Of a stretch of DNA of 64,000 bases, positions 33,639-43,472 are shown piece by piece; within the stretch, counting starts at the first letter, position 1; the number at the start of each line of letters is the position of its first letter. The translations under genes were made by a program, and so were the position numbers. Source of the stretch: Oscillospiraceae bacterium. GTDB taxonomy: Bacteria; Bacillota; Clostridia; Oscillospirales; Oscillospiraceae. The notes below the pieces were generated by a model, which was given only the letters and a program-made list of their open reading frames with translations, had not been told where the DNA came from and ran no database searches. The stretch is from contig JAFQHV010000011.1 of NCBI GenBank assembly GCA_017397835.1, forward strand, positions 124,001 through 188,000, in the 5' to 3' direction.

Positions 33639-34780
33639 TCCTGCTCGGTCTCTCCCTTCAAATTTTCAGCCTGTCGGCGGTACAGTTCTGCCCGTGCCTG
33701 CTCCACCTCATCCTGCAGCTTGATCTGGCTCCAATTGACCTTCACGCTGCCGCCAAACCCATTCAGCCGCAGCCAGATTTCACAGATCCGTTCCACCACG
33801 GGGTCCAGACTTCTGCGAATGGCCCCGATCTCACTGGTCATCAGATCCGCCTGCTGGCTGCTCATGCGCTCGGTGCTGGACCAGGACAAACCCAGCATAA
33901 AGGGCGGAATACCCGTCCGTGCGATCAGCTGCTCCAAGATCTGCCGTACCGGCACCTCGCTGTCCAGTACCTGATTGTCCGCTCCGATCACCCGAATATC
34001 CACATCGCCCATGGCCACAAAGTCCCGCACACTGCCCTGACTGCCCGCCTGCATGGCCCGGCTCCATTCTTGCGCCACCTGCTGGCATCGTTCCCGGGCG
34101 TACAGCTCGTCCCCTTCGCCGTTCTTGCACACCACGGCAAAGCGCACGTTGCCCACCCGCTCCCAGTTCAGTCCGATGGCCTGGTAGATCTTCATCAAAA
34201 TCTCGGTCATAAAGGGCATGGACCGCAGCAGGGACACCCCGTAGGGATTGCCCACCTCCGGCTGAAAGGGCGTAAACAGGAGCAGATCCTGACAGGGGAA
34301 CGGCTCCGGCTCTCCCGTGCCCGCGCTGCACAGTTCAAATTCCAACGGCGACTGCCCCTGCCGAATGACCACCGCCGCCGGGTCGCACCACAAAAGGGCC
34401 GCCACATCCCGACCCTGTCGATCCGGTACGATCTCACCCACCGCCCGGCCACAGGTCAGCATGCTGTCCAAATAGCCGTCCAAAAAGGCCTGCAGTCCCC
34501 GCTGTCCCCGTCCCGCGGGAACCGTCTTCAAAAACCGCTCCAGCCCTTCCTGCGCCCGGCCGTCCTCCGCCTCCACTTCCACCCCGCCGCACAGACGGAT
34601 CAGCTTCAGGATGGCCGCGTCCACGATAGGTACCGCCTCCCGGATCGCCCGATACAGCCTGCTGTCCGCCTCCTGCAGCGGCACGTACCGCTCCAACGCT
34701 CCAAAGGGGTGATGAGGATTGTTCCGCACCTGCACTGCCGCCCCCTGAACCTGAGGGCCTTTCTTTTGAAATAGTTTCAT
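33635..34780 (-). CDS. Portal protein (XkdE-like)
   Basis: 381 residues. Portal-family features include YVPLQEADSRLYRAIREAVPIVDAAILKLI, the central PFMTEILMKIYQAIGLNWERVGN and a C-terminal region with MSSQQADLMTSEIGAIRRSLDPVVERI. The portal forms the DNA channel at one capsid vertex and docks the terminase. The start at 34780 is chosen for its AAAAGGAG site; a GTG at 34798 would overlap the terminase stop. Confidence 0.9.
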   Translation of the reverse strand: MKLFQKKGPQVQGAAVQVRNNPHHPFGALERYVPLQEADSRLYRAIREAVPIVDAAILKLIRLCGGVEVEAEDGRAQEGLERFLKTVPAGRGQRGLQAFLDGYLDSMLTCGRAVGEIVPDRQGRDVAALLWCDPAAVVIRQGQSPLEFELCSAGTGEPEPFPCQDLLLFTPFQPEVGNPYGVSLLRSMPFMTEILMKIYQAIGLNWERVGNVRFAVVCKNGEGDELYARERCQQVAQEWSRAMQAGSQGSVRDFVAMGDVDIRVIGADNQVLDSEVPVRQILEQLIARTGIPPFMLGLSWSSTERMSSQQADLMTSEIGAIRRSLDPVVERICEIWLRLNGFGGSVKVNWSQIKLQDEVEQARAELYRRQAENLKGETEQE

Positions 34781-34794
34781 CCGCTCGCTCCTTT

Positions 34795-36093
34795 TCACAT
34801 TCTGCTGCGCCGGCTCACACTCCCGGCAAATACAGGCGGCTGCGCCCCCTGCCCTTCCACAATGGTCGCTGCAAAATATCGAATGTCATCCATGGCGTGA
34901 TCGTCCTGCTTGCGCACCCGGTCTCCCGTCCCATCCTCTTCCCAGCGATACAGACCAAACTCCCGTATCGCGTCGGTACAGTTCCGGCAAATCACCAGTT
35001 TTCCGCAGCGCAGCAGTTCTGCTGTGATCCGCACACCGCTCAGCACGTCATTTTTGGCTTTGATCACCTTCCACCCCGCTCGCCGCAGCACCTCAAGAAA
35101 GCTGGCCGCCGACGGGTCCACCACCACCCGCCAGATCTCTCGGTCTTGGGCCAATGCCGCCAGCTTCTGCGCATACTCTCCGTCGGTCATCTGCCGCCCG
35201 GCCAGCTTGGAATCGTAGTAATACTCCTTCACCCGATACCACACCCCTTCCCGCAGCCCCCAAAGGCCAAAGGACGCGGGATTGATCGTACCGTAGTCGC
35301 AGGAGATGCACCATCGCTCCATCTCCCCCTCCGGCGGCTCCGGGCAGTTCTCCTCCTTGAAAAAGTCATACACCAGTCCTTCCGCCGCTACCCATTCGCC
35401 CAGCACGAATCTGCGGTAAAAGGTTCCCTTGAACATCTGCTCGTACCGCTTGCGCACCTTGTCGGACAGGGAGGGGTTGTCCTTCATCGTAAAATGCAGA
35501 TACAGGGCATTGCGTTCCTGTGCTTTGCAGATCCACTCCTTGTAAAACCAGTGCTGCGGTCCTTCGGGATTGCAGGAAAACCACAGCTTCGCCCCCTCCA
35601 CCGAGCAGCGGGCACAGGCCTGCTCCACAAAGGAGCGGGGCATCAGCACCACCTCGTCCAGCAGCACCCCCGCCAGCGTCAACCCCTGTATCAAATCGGC
35701 ACTTCGCTCGTCCATGCCGCCAAACAGGTAAAACACGTTTTCTCTGCCCTCTTTGGTCACCGTCAGCTGACTGCGGCTGATCCGATGCTCACACACGAAC
35801 CCCATCTCCCGCAGGACAGGCAGCAGTTCCCGCAGCAAGTTGCGCCGCACCGCGCCCACCGTCTTGCCGCACAGAGCGAACGCCTTGCCGTCAAACCGCT
35901 CCATGGCCCAGCAAAAGAAGGACAATCCCAAACAGGCCGTCTTGCCGCTTCGCACCGCGCCGTCACAAATGACGGCATCCCACTTTTTTCGGCTCCGCCA
36001 CCAGCACATCACCCGCCTCTGCTTTGGGGACAGCCGGGCAAACCGTCCACCGGTGCTTTCTTCACAATTCACACCCGTCGTGCCCTTTCCCAT
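34795..36093 (-). CDS. Terminase large subunit (PBSX XtmB-like)
   Basis: 432 residues. Walker A is GAVRSGKT (residues 45-52) and Walker B is LLDE (144-147). The RNase H-like nuclease domain shows D266 in CISCDYGTINPASFGLWG, a second acidic site near VVVDPSAASF and a third in DDHAMDDIRYF. All motor and nuclease motifs look intact, so DNA packaging should be possible. It is the first recognisable gene of the cluster. No small terminase of normal size precedes it. Confidence 0.93.
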   Translation of the reverse strand: MGKGTTGVNCEESTGGRFARLSPKQRRVMCWWRSRKKWDAVICDGAVRSGKTACLGLSFFCWAMERFDGKAFALCGKTVGAVRRNLLRELLPVLREMGFVCEHRISRSQLTVTKEGRENVFYLFGGMDERSADLIQGLTLAGVLLDEVVLMPRSFVEQACARCSVEGAKLWFSCNPEGPQHWFYKEWICKAQERNALYLHFTMKDNPSLSDKVRKRYEQMFKGTFYRRFVLGEWVAAEGLVYDFFKEENCPEPPEGEMERWCISCDYGTINPASFGLWGLREGVWYRVKEYYYDSKLAGRQMTDGEYAQKLAALAQDREIWRVVVDPSAASFLEVLRRAGWKVIKAKNDVLSGVRITAELLRCGKLVICRNCTDAIREFGLYRWEEDGTGDRVRKQDDHAMDDIRYFAATIVEGQGAQPPVFAGSVSRRSRM

Positions 36094-36206
36094 AAATTCA
36101 CCTCACACAAGTGGTAGAATTCCTGCAAAAGTTGTACGTTCGCGTCCCCATAACCAAAAAGTTTTTCAAAAATTTTTCCACGCTCCATTTCGCATACTCT
36201 ATCCAT
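36069..36206 (-). CDS. Possible 45-residue protein overlapping the terminase start
   Basis: The frame starts at an ATG at 36206 and overlaps terL by 25 bases. The sequence (MDRVCEMERGKIFEKLFGYG, then DANVQLLQEFYHLCEVNLWE) is well mixed and helix-prone rather than shadow-like. It occupies nearly all of the gap between terL and the divergent dacF-like gene. The GGAGGGG site touches the ATG, so the true start may be the ATG at codon 7 or a GTG upstream. It may be a remnant or reduced small terminase, or may not be expressed. Confidence 0.35.
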   Translation of the reverse strand: MDRVCEMERGKIFEKLFGYGDANVQLLQEFYHLCEVNLWERARRV

Positions 36207-36252
36207 CCCCTCCACATCCTTGTTGCAGAATAAAATGTTTGGAGGAATTCCC

Positions 36253-37380
36253 ATGAAACGCATCCTGTCCGCGATCCTCGTCTTTGCATTGCTTGTCATC
36301 CCGGTAAGCGCGGCCCCAAAAATCGATGCTCCGGCCGCCCTGCTCATGGAAAAGGACTCCGGTAAGGTTCTGCACGAAACCAACTCCCACGATCGTCGTC
36401 CCCCCGCCAGCGTCACCAAGGTCATGACCCTTCTGCTCATCATGGAAGCACTTTCCTCCGGTCAGCTCACGCCCGACACTCCGATATCCGTTTCCGCCAC
36501 TGCCGCAGGCATGGGTGGTTCCCAGGTGTATCTTGCCGAGGGCGAGCAGATGTCCGTCCACGAGATGCTGAAATCCATCGCCGTTTCCTCTGCCAACGAT
36601 GCCTGCGTTGCCATGGCGGAACACCTTGCCGGCAGTGAGGAACACTTTGTAGAGCAAATGAACGCCCGCGCCGCCCAGCTTGGCATGACCGACACCCATT
36701 TCGTCAACTGTACCGGCCTTCCCGCAGATGACCACTACTCCAGCGCCCACGACATCGCCCTCATGTCCCGTCGGCTCATTCTGGACCACCCGGATATCCG
36801 CACCTACACCACCATTTGGATGGACTCCATCCGGGACGGCGCGTTCGGCCTTTCCAATACCAACCGTCTGATTCGCTTCTATCCGGGCGCCACCGGACTG
36901 AAAACCGGCTTTACCGATACCGCGCTCTACTGCCTGTCCGCCACCGCCGAGCGTGACGGCATGGAACTCATCGCCGTGGTCCTGGGTGCTCCCACCTCCG
37001 AAGCGCGCTTTGAAACCGCCAAATCGCTGCTGGACTACGGCTTTGCCAACTTCGCCCTCACCGACGTCTATCCGGATGCCCCGCTTCCTCCCATTCCCGT
37101 GCTGTTGGGCCAGTCCGACTACGTCCAACCCCAGCTGGAGCGCAGCTGCCGCCTGCTCCTGCCCCGCAGCAGCACCGGCAACGTCACCACAGAGCTAACT
37201 TTGGCCCAGGACGTCCAGGCCCCCGTAGAACTCGGCCAGCGCTTGGGCACCATGCAGGTGCTGGTCGATGGCGTACTGCAGGAAACCATCCCCATCGTCG
37301 CTTCCTCCGCCGTAGAGCGCCACTCCTTTCCCAACCTGTTCCTGCAGCTCCTTCGCCATCTCTTCATGGCCTCCCACTAA
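36253..37380 (+). CDS. dacF: D-alanyl-D-alanine carboxypeptidase (DacF/PBP5-like)
   Basis: 375 residues. A signal peptide (MKRILSAILVFALLVIPVSA) precedes the penicillin-binding domain. The catalytic motifs are SVTK (S53, K56), SAN (113-115) and KTG (217-219). A C-terminal beta domain ends with a hydrophobic/basic stretch (LFLQLLRHLFMASH) that could anchor it to the membrane. It trims the terminal D-Ala of peptidoglycan stem peptides. The start at 36253 follows GGAGGA. It is the right flank of the phage-like cluster. Confidence 0.93.
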   Translation: MKRILSAILVFALLVIPVSAAPKIDAPAALLMEKDSGKVLHETNSHDRRPPASVTKVMTLLLIMEALSSGQLTPDTPISVSATAAGMGGSQVYLAEGEQMSVHEMLKSIAVSSANDACVAMAEHLAGSEEHFVEQMNARAAQLGMTDTHFVNCTGLPADDHYSSAHDIALMSRRLILDHPDIRTYTTIWMDSIRDGAFGLSNTNRLIRFYPGATGLKTGFTDTALYCLSATAERDGMELIAVVLGAPTSEARFETAKSLLDYGFANFALTDVYPDAPLPPIPVLLGQSDYVQPQLERSCRLLLPRSSTGNVTTELTLAQDVQAPVELGQRLGTMQVLVDGVLQETIPIVASSAVERHSFPNLFLQLLRHLFMASH

Positions 37381-37415
37381 CCCCCGGTCGGCCCCATCCC
37401 CCTTCCGCCGAGCAC

Positions 37416-37455
37416 AACTGTGGCCCGGGCAACCATTTGTTCCCGGGTCACAGTT
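37416..37455 (+). terminator. Hairpin after the dacF-like gene
   Basis: A 14-bp stem (37416-37429 with 37442-37455, one G-T pair) with a 12-base loop. No T run follows, so termination may be weak. Confidence 0.5.
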
Positions 37456-37515
37456 CAATCCTGTTTCATCCCCGCAAACTGCTTCGCATTATTGCCATTT
37501 GCACCTTCCTCCCCC

Positions 37516-37544
37516 TTGACTGCGCCTTTACATTGTTGTATAAT
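37516..37544 (+). promoter_or_regulatory. Promoter of the glgBCDA operon
   Basis: -35 TTGACT (37516-37521), a 17-base spacer and perfect -10 TATAAT (37539-37544). In the leader, TGTG-T-GTTATAAC-CACA (37581-37597) is a near palindrome with one extra base and might be an operator. Confidence 0.85.
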
Positions 37545-37630
37545 TTATATAAATTAGTAATATTTTACCTCGGCACAAATTGTGTGTTATAACCACATTT
37601 TGTTATCTGCCCCGGAATTCAGGTGATTTT

Positions 37631-39520
37631 ATGACAAAAAAGCGCGCGTTTCCCTTTGATTTGACCACTTTTTTCCACGGTCACAGTACCACCGCCTGGC
37701 GTTATCTCGGCGCCCACCCCGCTGACGGCGGTTTCCTCTTCCGTGTCTGGGCCCCCAACGCCCACCGCGTCAGCGTTTTCGGCCCCTTCAACGGCTGGGA
37801 CCCCAATGCCGCCCCCCTTACCCGGGCCGACAACGGCATCTGGGAGGGGTTCGTACCCAACCTCACCTGCGGTGAGCAGTACCAGTACGCCGTGTGGGAC
37901 TCCCCCGATCACTACGTTGGCAAGGCTGACCCCTACGCCCTGCAGTCCAAACACACCGCCAGCGTGACCTGCGACCTGAGCGGCTACACGTGGGGCGACA
38001 AAAAATGGTTCACCTACCGCCGCACGCACCCCTGTTACAACGGTCCCTTGAATATTTACGAAGTGCATCTCGGCTCCTGGCGCCGTACCGGCGAGGGAAA
38101 CTGGCTGTCCTACCGGGACGTGGCCGACCTGCTGGTTCCCTATGTAAAAGAGATGGGCTACACCCACGTGGAATTCATGCCCATCACCGAACACCCTCTG
38201 GATATGTCCTGGGGCTACCAATGTACCGGCTACTTCTCTCCCACCGCCCGCTTCGGTTCCCCTCACGATTTGATGTATCTCGTGGACCGGCTCCATCAGG
38301 CCGGCGTAGGTGTCATTCTGGACTGGGTCCCCGCCCACTTCCCCCGGGATGCCTTCGGTCTGTACCACTTCGACGGCACTCCCACTTATGAATATGCCGA
38401 CCCCCGCAAGGGCGAACAGCCCGAGTGGGGCACCAACTGCTTCGACTGGGGCCGGAACGAGGTGCGTTCCTTCCTCTTCTCCTCCGCCCTGTTTTGGCTG
38501 GAGCAGTATCACTTCGACGGTCTGCGGGTGGATGCCGTGTCCTCCATGCTCTATCTAGACTACGGCCGCGGCCCGGAAAACCGAACCACCAACGGCTACG
38601 GCGGCCACGAAAATCTCGAAGCCATCAGCTTCTTCCAGGACCTCAACACGCTGGTCTTCTCCGCCCATCCGGACGTGCTGATGATCGCGGAGGAATCCAC
38701 TGCCTGGCCCAAGGTGACCGCTCCGGTCAGCGACGGCGGACTCGGCTTCAACTTCAAGTGGAACATGGGTTGGATGAACGATGCCTGCCACTACCTGAAG
38801 ATGGACCCCATCTACCGTCAGTACCACCACAGCGACCTGACCTTCTCCCTGATGTACGCCTTCTCGGAGAACTATATCCTGCCCATCTCCCATGACGAGG
38901 TGGTGCATATGAAAGGCTCCCTCATCGGCAAAATGCCCGGGGACGACCCCATGAAGTTCGCCGGTGTCCGCACCTTCTACACCTATATGCTCACCCACCC
39001 GGGCAAAAAGCTGATGATCATGGGCAGCGAACTGGGTCAATTTAACGAGTGGCACTACGAATACTCCTTGGACTGGCACCTGCTGGACTACGAACCCCAT
39101 CAGAAGATCCATGAATTCTTCAAATCTGCCAACCAGCTCTATCTGGAACAGCCCGCCCTGTGGCAGCGGGACCGGGACTGGGGCGGCTTTGAGTGGCTGG
39201 ATGCGGATGATACCAACGGCAATACCGTTTCCTTCCTCCGCCGGGACAAGGCCGGCAAGTCCTTGGTGATTGTCTGCAACTTCTCCCCTGTCCCCCGGCC
39301 GGGCTACCGCGTGGGTCTTCCCTGTGCCGGCACCTACCAATCGGTGTTCGATACCAATTGGTCCCGGTTCGGCGGCAGTGACCCGGGCGAGGGTTTCTCC
39401 CTCCCCTCCCAGCCGATCCCCTGGCAAAATCAGGCTCAATCCCTGCAGTTTGACCTGCCCGCCATGTCCTGCGTGATCTTCCGTTGTACCCGCAAAGCTC
39501 CCGCGAAAAAGAAAGCTTGA
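37631..39520 (+). CDS. glgB: 1,4-alpha-glucan branching enzyme
   Basis: 629 residues: CBM48 N-terminal domain ([20 protein letters not shown]), GH13 barrel and C-terminal beta domain. The four GH13 regions are visible as [18 protein letters not shown] (nucleophile D301), IAEEST (acid near E354) and ISHDEV. The enzyme adds alpha-1,6 branches to glycogen. The start at 37631 follows AGGTGA; the upstream frame to 37580 lacks a ribosome site. It leads the glycogen synthesis operon. Confidence 0.96.
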   Translation: MTKKRAFPFDLTTFFHGHSTTAWRYLGAHPADGGFLFRVWAPNAHRVSVFGPFNGWDPNAAPLTRADNGIWEGFVPNLTCGEQYQYAVWDSPDHYVGKADPYALQSKHTASVTCDLSGYTWGDKKWFTYRRTHPCYNGPLNIYEVHLGSWRRTGEGNWLSYRDVADLLVPYVKEMGYTHVEFMPITEHPLDMSWGYQCTGYFSPTARFGSPHDLMYLVDRLHQAGVGVILDWVPAHFPRDAFGLYHFDGTPTYEYADPRKGEQPEWGTNCFDWGRNEVRSFLFSSALFWLEQYHFDGLRVDAVSSMLYLDYGRGPENRTTNGYGGHENLEAISFFQDLNTLVFSAHPDVLMIAEESTAWPKVTAPVSDGGLGFNFKWNMGWMNDACHYLKMDPIYRQYHHSDLTFSLMYAFSENYILPISHDEVVHMKGSLIGKMPGDDPMKFAGVRTFYTYMLTHPGKKLMIMGSELGQFNEWHYEYSLDWHLLDYEPHQKIHEFFKSANQLYLEQPALWQRDRDWGGFEWLDADDTNGNTVSFLRRDKAGKSLVIVCNFSPVPRPGYRVGLPCAGTYQSVFDTNWSRFGGSDPGEGFSLPSQPIPWQNQAQSLQFDLPAMSCVIFRCTRKAPAKKKA

Positions 39521-39530
39521 GGTGACCGAA

Positions 39531-40739
39531 ATGAAAAAAGAATGTGTCGCTATGCTGTTGGCCGGCGGTCAGGGCAGTCGTCTGTACGCACTGACCAGCC
39601 ACGTGGCCAAGCCTGCCGTCCCTTTCGGCGGCAAGTACCGCATCATTGACTTCCCCCTGTCCAACTGTATCAACTCAGGCATTGATACCGTGGGCGTCCT
39701 CACCCAGTACCGCCCTCTGGAGCTCAACAGCTACATCGGCTCCGGCCAGCCCTGGGACCTTGACCGTTCCGACGGCGGCGTACATATCCTCCCCCCCTAT
39801 ATGCGCGAGGGGGATCAGGGCACCTGGTACAAGGGCACCGCCAACGCCATCTATCAAAACATCGGTTTCCTCGATATGTACGACCCGGAGTACGTGGTCA
39901 TCCTCTCCGGCGACCATATCTACAAAATGGACTACTCCAAGATGGTGGCCCACCATAAAAAAGTTGGTGCCGCCTGCACCATCTCCGTGCTGGAAGTCAC
40001 CATGGAAGAGGCCACCCGCTTCGGCATCATGAACGTGGATGCCGAGGACCGCATCTTCGAGTTCGAGGAAAAGCCCGCTCACCCCAAGAGCAATTTGGCC
40101 TCCATGGGCATCTACGTCTTCACCTGGTCCAAGCTGCGCCGGTATTTGATCGAGGACGAGGCCGACCCCAACTCCGCCAACGACTTCGGCAAAAACATCA
40201 TTCCCAATATGCTCGCCGCCGGCGAGATCATGTCCGCCTACCGTTTCCGTGGCTACTGGAAAGACGTAGGTACCATCGACTCCCTGTGGGATGCCAACAT
40301 GGATATGCTTGCCCCCCGCACCAGTATCGACCTGTACGACCCCACCTTCCCCATCTACGCCCGCACTCCCATCCGTCCCCCCCACTTCACCGGCCCCAAC
40401 GCGGTAATTTCCCATAGCTTGGTCACCGGCGGCAGCGAGGTGTACGGTACGGTCGAAAATTCCGTCCTCTTCCATTCCGTCACCGTGGAGGAAGGCGCCA
40501 GTGTCCGCTACTCCATCCTCATGCCCGGTGCCACCGTCAAGGCGGGGGCCACCGTGGAATACGCCATCATCGCGGAAAACGCCGTCATTGAATCCGGGGC
40601 CACCGTCGGCACCCCGCCGGATGCCACCGACAACTGGGGCGTAGCCGTGGTCGCCTCCGGCATTACTATCGGAGAAAAGGCCACCGTTTCCGCCAATGCC
40701 ATGATTCGCGACGACGTGAAAGGAGGCGAGCGCGCATGA
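39531..40739 (+). CDS. glgC: Glucose-1-phosphate adenylyltransferase, catalytic subunit
   Basis: 402 residues. The nucleotidyltransferase motifs are [36 protein letters not shown] and [13 protein letters not shown], followed by a left-handed beta-helix with hexapeptide repeats. It makes ADP-glucose, the donor for glycogen synthase. The start at 39531 fits GAGGTG, 10 bases past the glgB stop. Its stop overlaps the glgD start. Confidence 0.96.
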   Translation: MKKECVAMLLAGGQGSRLYALTSHVAKPAVPFGGKYRIIDFPLSNCINSGIDTVGVLTQYRPLELNSYIGSGQPWDLDRSDGGVHILPPYMREGDQGTWYKGTANAIYQNIGFLDMYDPEYVVILSGDHIYKMDYSKMVAHHKKVGAACTISVLEVTMEEATRFGIMNVDAEDRIFEFEEKPAHPKSNLASMGIYVFTWSKLRRYLIEDEADPNSANDFGKNIIPNMLAAGEIMSAYRFRGYWKDVGTIDSLWDANMDMLAPRTSIDLYDPTFPIYARTPIRPPHFTGPNAVISHSLVTGGSEVYGTVENSVLFHSVTVEEGASVRYSILMPGATVKAGATVEYAIIAENAVIESGATVGTPPDATDNWGVAVVASGITIGEKATVSANAMIRDDVKGGERA

Positions 40740-41851
40740 CCAACCTGCACGGCATTATCTTTGCCTACCACTCCAATGACTCTTTGGGCGAACTGGCCAA
40801 GCCCCGCAACACCTGCTCCCTGCCCTACGGCGGCCGCTACCGCCTTATCGACTTCATGCTTTCCAATATGGTCAATGCCGGCATCAGCGACATCGGCCTC
40901 ATCGTCCACGAAAACTACCAGTCTCTGCTGGACCACGTGGGTTCCGGCAAGGACTGGGACCTGAGCCGCAAGCACGGCGGCCTGCGCATCCTGCCCCCCT
41001 TCAGTACCGCCGAAAGTGCCCACCGCACCTATTCCGGCACTCTGGACGCCCTGACCGGCGTGTCCACTTACCTCAGCGACATCAGGCAGGAGCACGTGGT
41101 CCTGGCATGGGGCGATATGGCCCTCAACATCCCCCTTGCCAAAGTGTACCAACAGCACGTGGAGCGGGGCAGCGACGTCACCATGGTCTGCTCCGACCGT
41201 CATTACGGCATCCCCACCGCCACCCAGTACTTGACTGCCACCAACGACGGCCGGGTGCTGGACGTGCTCACCTACCCCTCCACCGTGCCCGAGGCAGCAG
41301 AGTTCCTCAGCATCTGCATTCTGTCCAAGGCGCTCCTGCTGGAGCTGATCGAGGACTGCGCCACCCATGACGTGCACACCTTCACCCGCGGTGCCCTCTT
41401 GCCCCGTCTGGGTGAGCTGAACATCCATACCTATACCCATACCGGCTACGTGGCCCGTTTCGACAGCGTCCGTGACTACTTCGACCGCTCCATGGACCTG
41501 CTGGACCTCAACGTCCGCCGCCAGTTGTTCCTACCCGATGCCCCCATCCGCACCAAGGACCGCTCCGATCCCTCCACCTACTACAGCCCCGACTCCAAGG
41601 TGACCAACTCCCTTATCGCCGACGGCTGTGTCATTGAGGGCAAGGTGGAAAACTCCATTCTATTCCGCGGTGTGACCGTGGAAAAGGGTGCTCACGTGCG
41701 TAACTGCGTCCTCATGCAGGGTACCGTAGTCAAATCCGGTGCCGACCTTGCCTACGCCATCGCCGACAAAAATGTAACGGTGGAAACCGGCCACTGCCTG
41801 TTGGGCAATGCCGCCTTCCCCATCGCCATCGGCAAAGACTCCACCGTATAA
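40736..41851 (+). CDS. glgD: GlgD, ADP-glucose pyrophosphorylase-like regulatory subunit
   Basis: 371 residues, homologous to GlgC but altered at the active site. The G-G-x-G-x-R loop is absent ([18 protein letters not shown] instead) and SGDHIYKM is replaced by WGDMALNI. Such GlgD proteins pair with GlgC in Firmicutes and raise its activity. It overlaps glgC by 4 bases (ATGA) and has a strong AAAGGAGG site, which fits production of a hetero-oligomer. Confidence 0.93.
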   Translation: MTNLHGIIFAYHSNDSLGELAKPRNTCSLPYGGRYRLIDFMLSNMVNAGISDIGLIVHENYQSLLDHVGSGKDWDLSRKHGGLRILPPFSTAESAHRTYSGTLDALTGVSTYLSDIRQEHVVLAWGDMALNIPLAKVYQQHVERGSDVTMVCSDRHYGIPTATQYLTATNDGRVLDVLTYPSTVPEAAEFLSICILSKALLLELIEDCATHDVHTFTRGALLPRLGELNIHTYTHTGYVARFDSVRDYFDRSMDLLDLNVRRQLFLPDAPIRTKDRSDPSTYYSPDSKVTNSLIADGCVIEGKVENSILFRGVTVEKGAHVRNCVLMQGTVVKSGADLAYAIADKNVTVETGHCLLGNAAFPIAIGKDSTV

Positions 41852-41852
41852 A

Positions 41853-41902
41853 GCCTTCCCCTGGGGGAAGGTGACCGAGCGTAGCGAGGTCGGATGAGGG
41901 GA
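41853..41902. repeat. Intergenic palindromic repeat element between glgD and glgA
   Basis: A compact double hairpin: CCTTCCCC with GGGGAAGG (41854-41871), then GACC...GGTC (41873-41891), ending GGATGAGGGG. From memory, similar double-hairpin intergenic sequences recur in genomes of gut Clostridia. It interrupts an otherwise tightly packed operon and may affect mRNA stability. Only one copy is seen in the window. Confidence 0.55.
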
Positions 41903-41963
41903 ACGCCATCACCACTCAACCACCTCCCGCGCTCCCCCAATCCCACAAAAGCGAGGTACCACT

Positions 41964-43400
41964 ATGAACATTCTCTTCGCCGCATCCGAGGTTGCCCCCT
42001 TCATCAAAACCGGCGGTCTGGCCGACGTTGCCGGCTCCCTGCCCCCCGCCCTTGCCAAAGCGGGCCACGACGTCCGCGTCATCCTGCCCCTGTACGAGGG
42101 CATCGGTGACAACTGGCGCAGTCAGCTGACGTTCCTCAAGCACTTCACCGTCACTTTGGCCTGGCGCAGCGCCTACTGCGGCGTGTTCGAGCTGGTCCGC
42201 GACGGCGTCACCTACTGGTTCGTGGATAACGAGAGCTACTTCAAGCGCGGCTCTCTCTACGGCCACTACGACGACTGCGAGCGGTTCGCCTTCTTCTCCC
42301 GCGCCGTACTGGAGACCGCCGGTCAGCTCAACTGGCCTGTGGACATTATCCACTGCAACGACTGGCAGACCGCCCTCATCCCCGTCTACCTGCTGGAGGA
42401 GCGCTACCGCATCCCCCAGCTGTCCCACGCCAAAACCGTCTTCACCATCCACAACATCGAGTATCAGGGCCACTTCGGCAAACAGGTCATGGACGACGTG
42501 CTGGGACTGGACTGGAGCTACTACAATGACGGCATGCTGGCCTGTTTCGAAGACATCAACCTCATGCGCGGTGCCATCATCGCCTCCGACTACGTCACCA
42601 CCGTCTCTCCCACCTACGCCGAACAGCTCCTCGACCCCTACTACGCCCACGGTATGGAGGGGATCATCGGTGAAAACCGGCACAAGCTGCAGGGCATCCT
42701 CAACGGCATCGATACCGATCTCTATGACCCCGCCGTCATGCCCGGCCTGGCCCAAAACTTCACCCCCCGCGCTCCCGTCACCGGCAAGCGGGCCTGTAAG
42801 CTTGCGTTGCAAAATACCGTTGGTCTGAGCCCCGACCCCAAGGTGCCCGTCATCGCCTGCGTGTCCCGCCTCGTGGGTCATAAGGGCTTCCATTTGGTCA
42901 CCGAAGTGCTGGACCAAATCATGTCCCTGAACGTGCAAATGGTGGTACTGGGCACCGGCGAGGAGGCGTATGAGCAGGCCTTCCGGGATGCTCAAGCCCG
43001 TTATCCCGGCCGCTTCTCCGCCCAGATCATGTATTCCGCCGCCCTGTCCAACGCCATCTATGCCGGCGCGGATCTGTTCCTCATGCCCTCCGTGTCCGAG
43101 CCCTGCGGTCTGTCCCAGATGATCGCCATGCGCTTTGGCACCGTCCCCGTGGTGCGGGAAACCGGCGGTCTGCGTGACAGTGTCCCCCCCTACAACAAGT
43201 ACACCGGGGAGGGCCGCGGATTCTCCTTCGCCAACGTGGACAGCGGCGACCTGCTCCACGTCCTGTCCCAGGCCGTGGAACTCTACCACACCGATACCAA
43301 GGCGTGGCGCAAGCTCCAAAAGGCCGGCATGACCGCCGACTTCACCTGGAACAACTCCGCCAAGCTCTATTTGGACATCTATCAGCACGTTCTTGGCTGA
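41964..43400 (+). CDS. glgA: Glycogen synthase (ADP-glucose type)
   Basis: 478 residues of a GT5 glycosyltransferase. The N-terminal ADP-glucose motif KTGGLADVAGSLPPAL (residues 15-30) and the C-terminal segment PSVSEPCGLSQMIAMRFGTVPVV, which holds the conserved glutamate of retaining GT-B enzymes, are clear. It extends alpha-1,4-glucan chains. Its ribosome site is GCGAGGT. It lies 112 bases after glgD behind the repeat element and is followed by the operon terminator. Confidence 0.96.
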   Translation: MNILFAASEVAPFIKTGGLADVAGSLPPALAKAGHDVRVILPLYEGIGDNWRSQLTFLKHFTVTLAWRSAYCGVFELVRDGVTYWFVDNESYFKRGSLYGHYDDCERFAFFSRAVLETAGQLNWPVDIIHCNDWQTALIPVYLLEERYRIPQLSHAKTVFTIHNIEYQGHFGKQVMDDVLGLDWSYYNDGMLACFEDINLMRGAIIASDYVTTVSPTYAEQLLDPYYAHGMEGIIGENRHKLQGILNGIDTDLYDPAVMPGLAQNFTPRAPVTGKRACKLALQNTVGLSPDPKVPVIACVSRLVGHKGFHLVTEVLDQIMSLNVQMVVLGTGEEAYEQAFRDAQARYPGRFSAQIMYSAALSNAIYAGADLFLMPSVSEPCGLSQMIAMRFGTVPVVRETGGLRDSVPPYNKYTGEGRGFSFANVDSGDLLHVLSQAVELYHTDTKAWRKLQKAGMTADFTWNNSAKLYLDIYQHVLG

Positions 43401-43413
43401 CCCTCGAACAATA

Positions 43414-43457
43414 AAAACCCCTCGTGGCCGCATAGCAGGCCACGAGGGGTTCTTTTC
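43414..43457. terminator. Bidirectional terminator between glgA and uxaA
   Basis: A 14-bp perfect stem (AACCCCTCGTGGCC and complement) with an 8-base loop; A run on the left and CTTTT on the right. Confidence 0.9.
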
Positions 43458-43472
43458 TGTATTCGTTTCGGC

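Noticed and set aside
23509..36093. Reading the cluster as a tailocin, type VI system or extracellular contractile injection system
   Set aside because: A complete terminase, portal, protease and capsid set is present, and there is no AAA+ ATPase of the kind those systems carry.
23400..36260. att direct repeats, integrase or tRNA target at the cluster borders
   Set aside because: No matching repeat was seen by eye between the two borders, and neither flank is a tRNA gene; a computed repeat search was not possible.
36100..36289. 63-codon minus frame MQRRGSRTG... near the terL start
   Set aside because: It runs into the dacF-like coding region, has an Arg/Thr-rich shadow composition and lacks a ribosome site.
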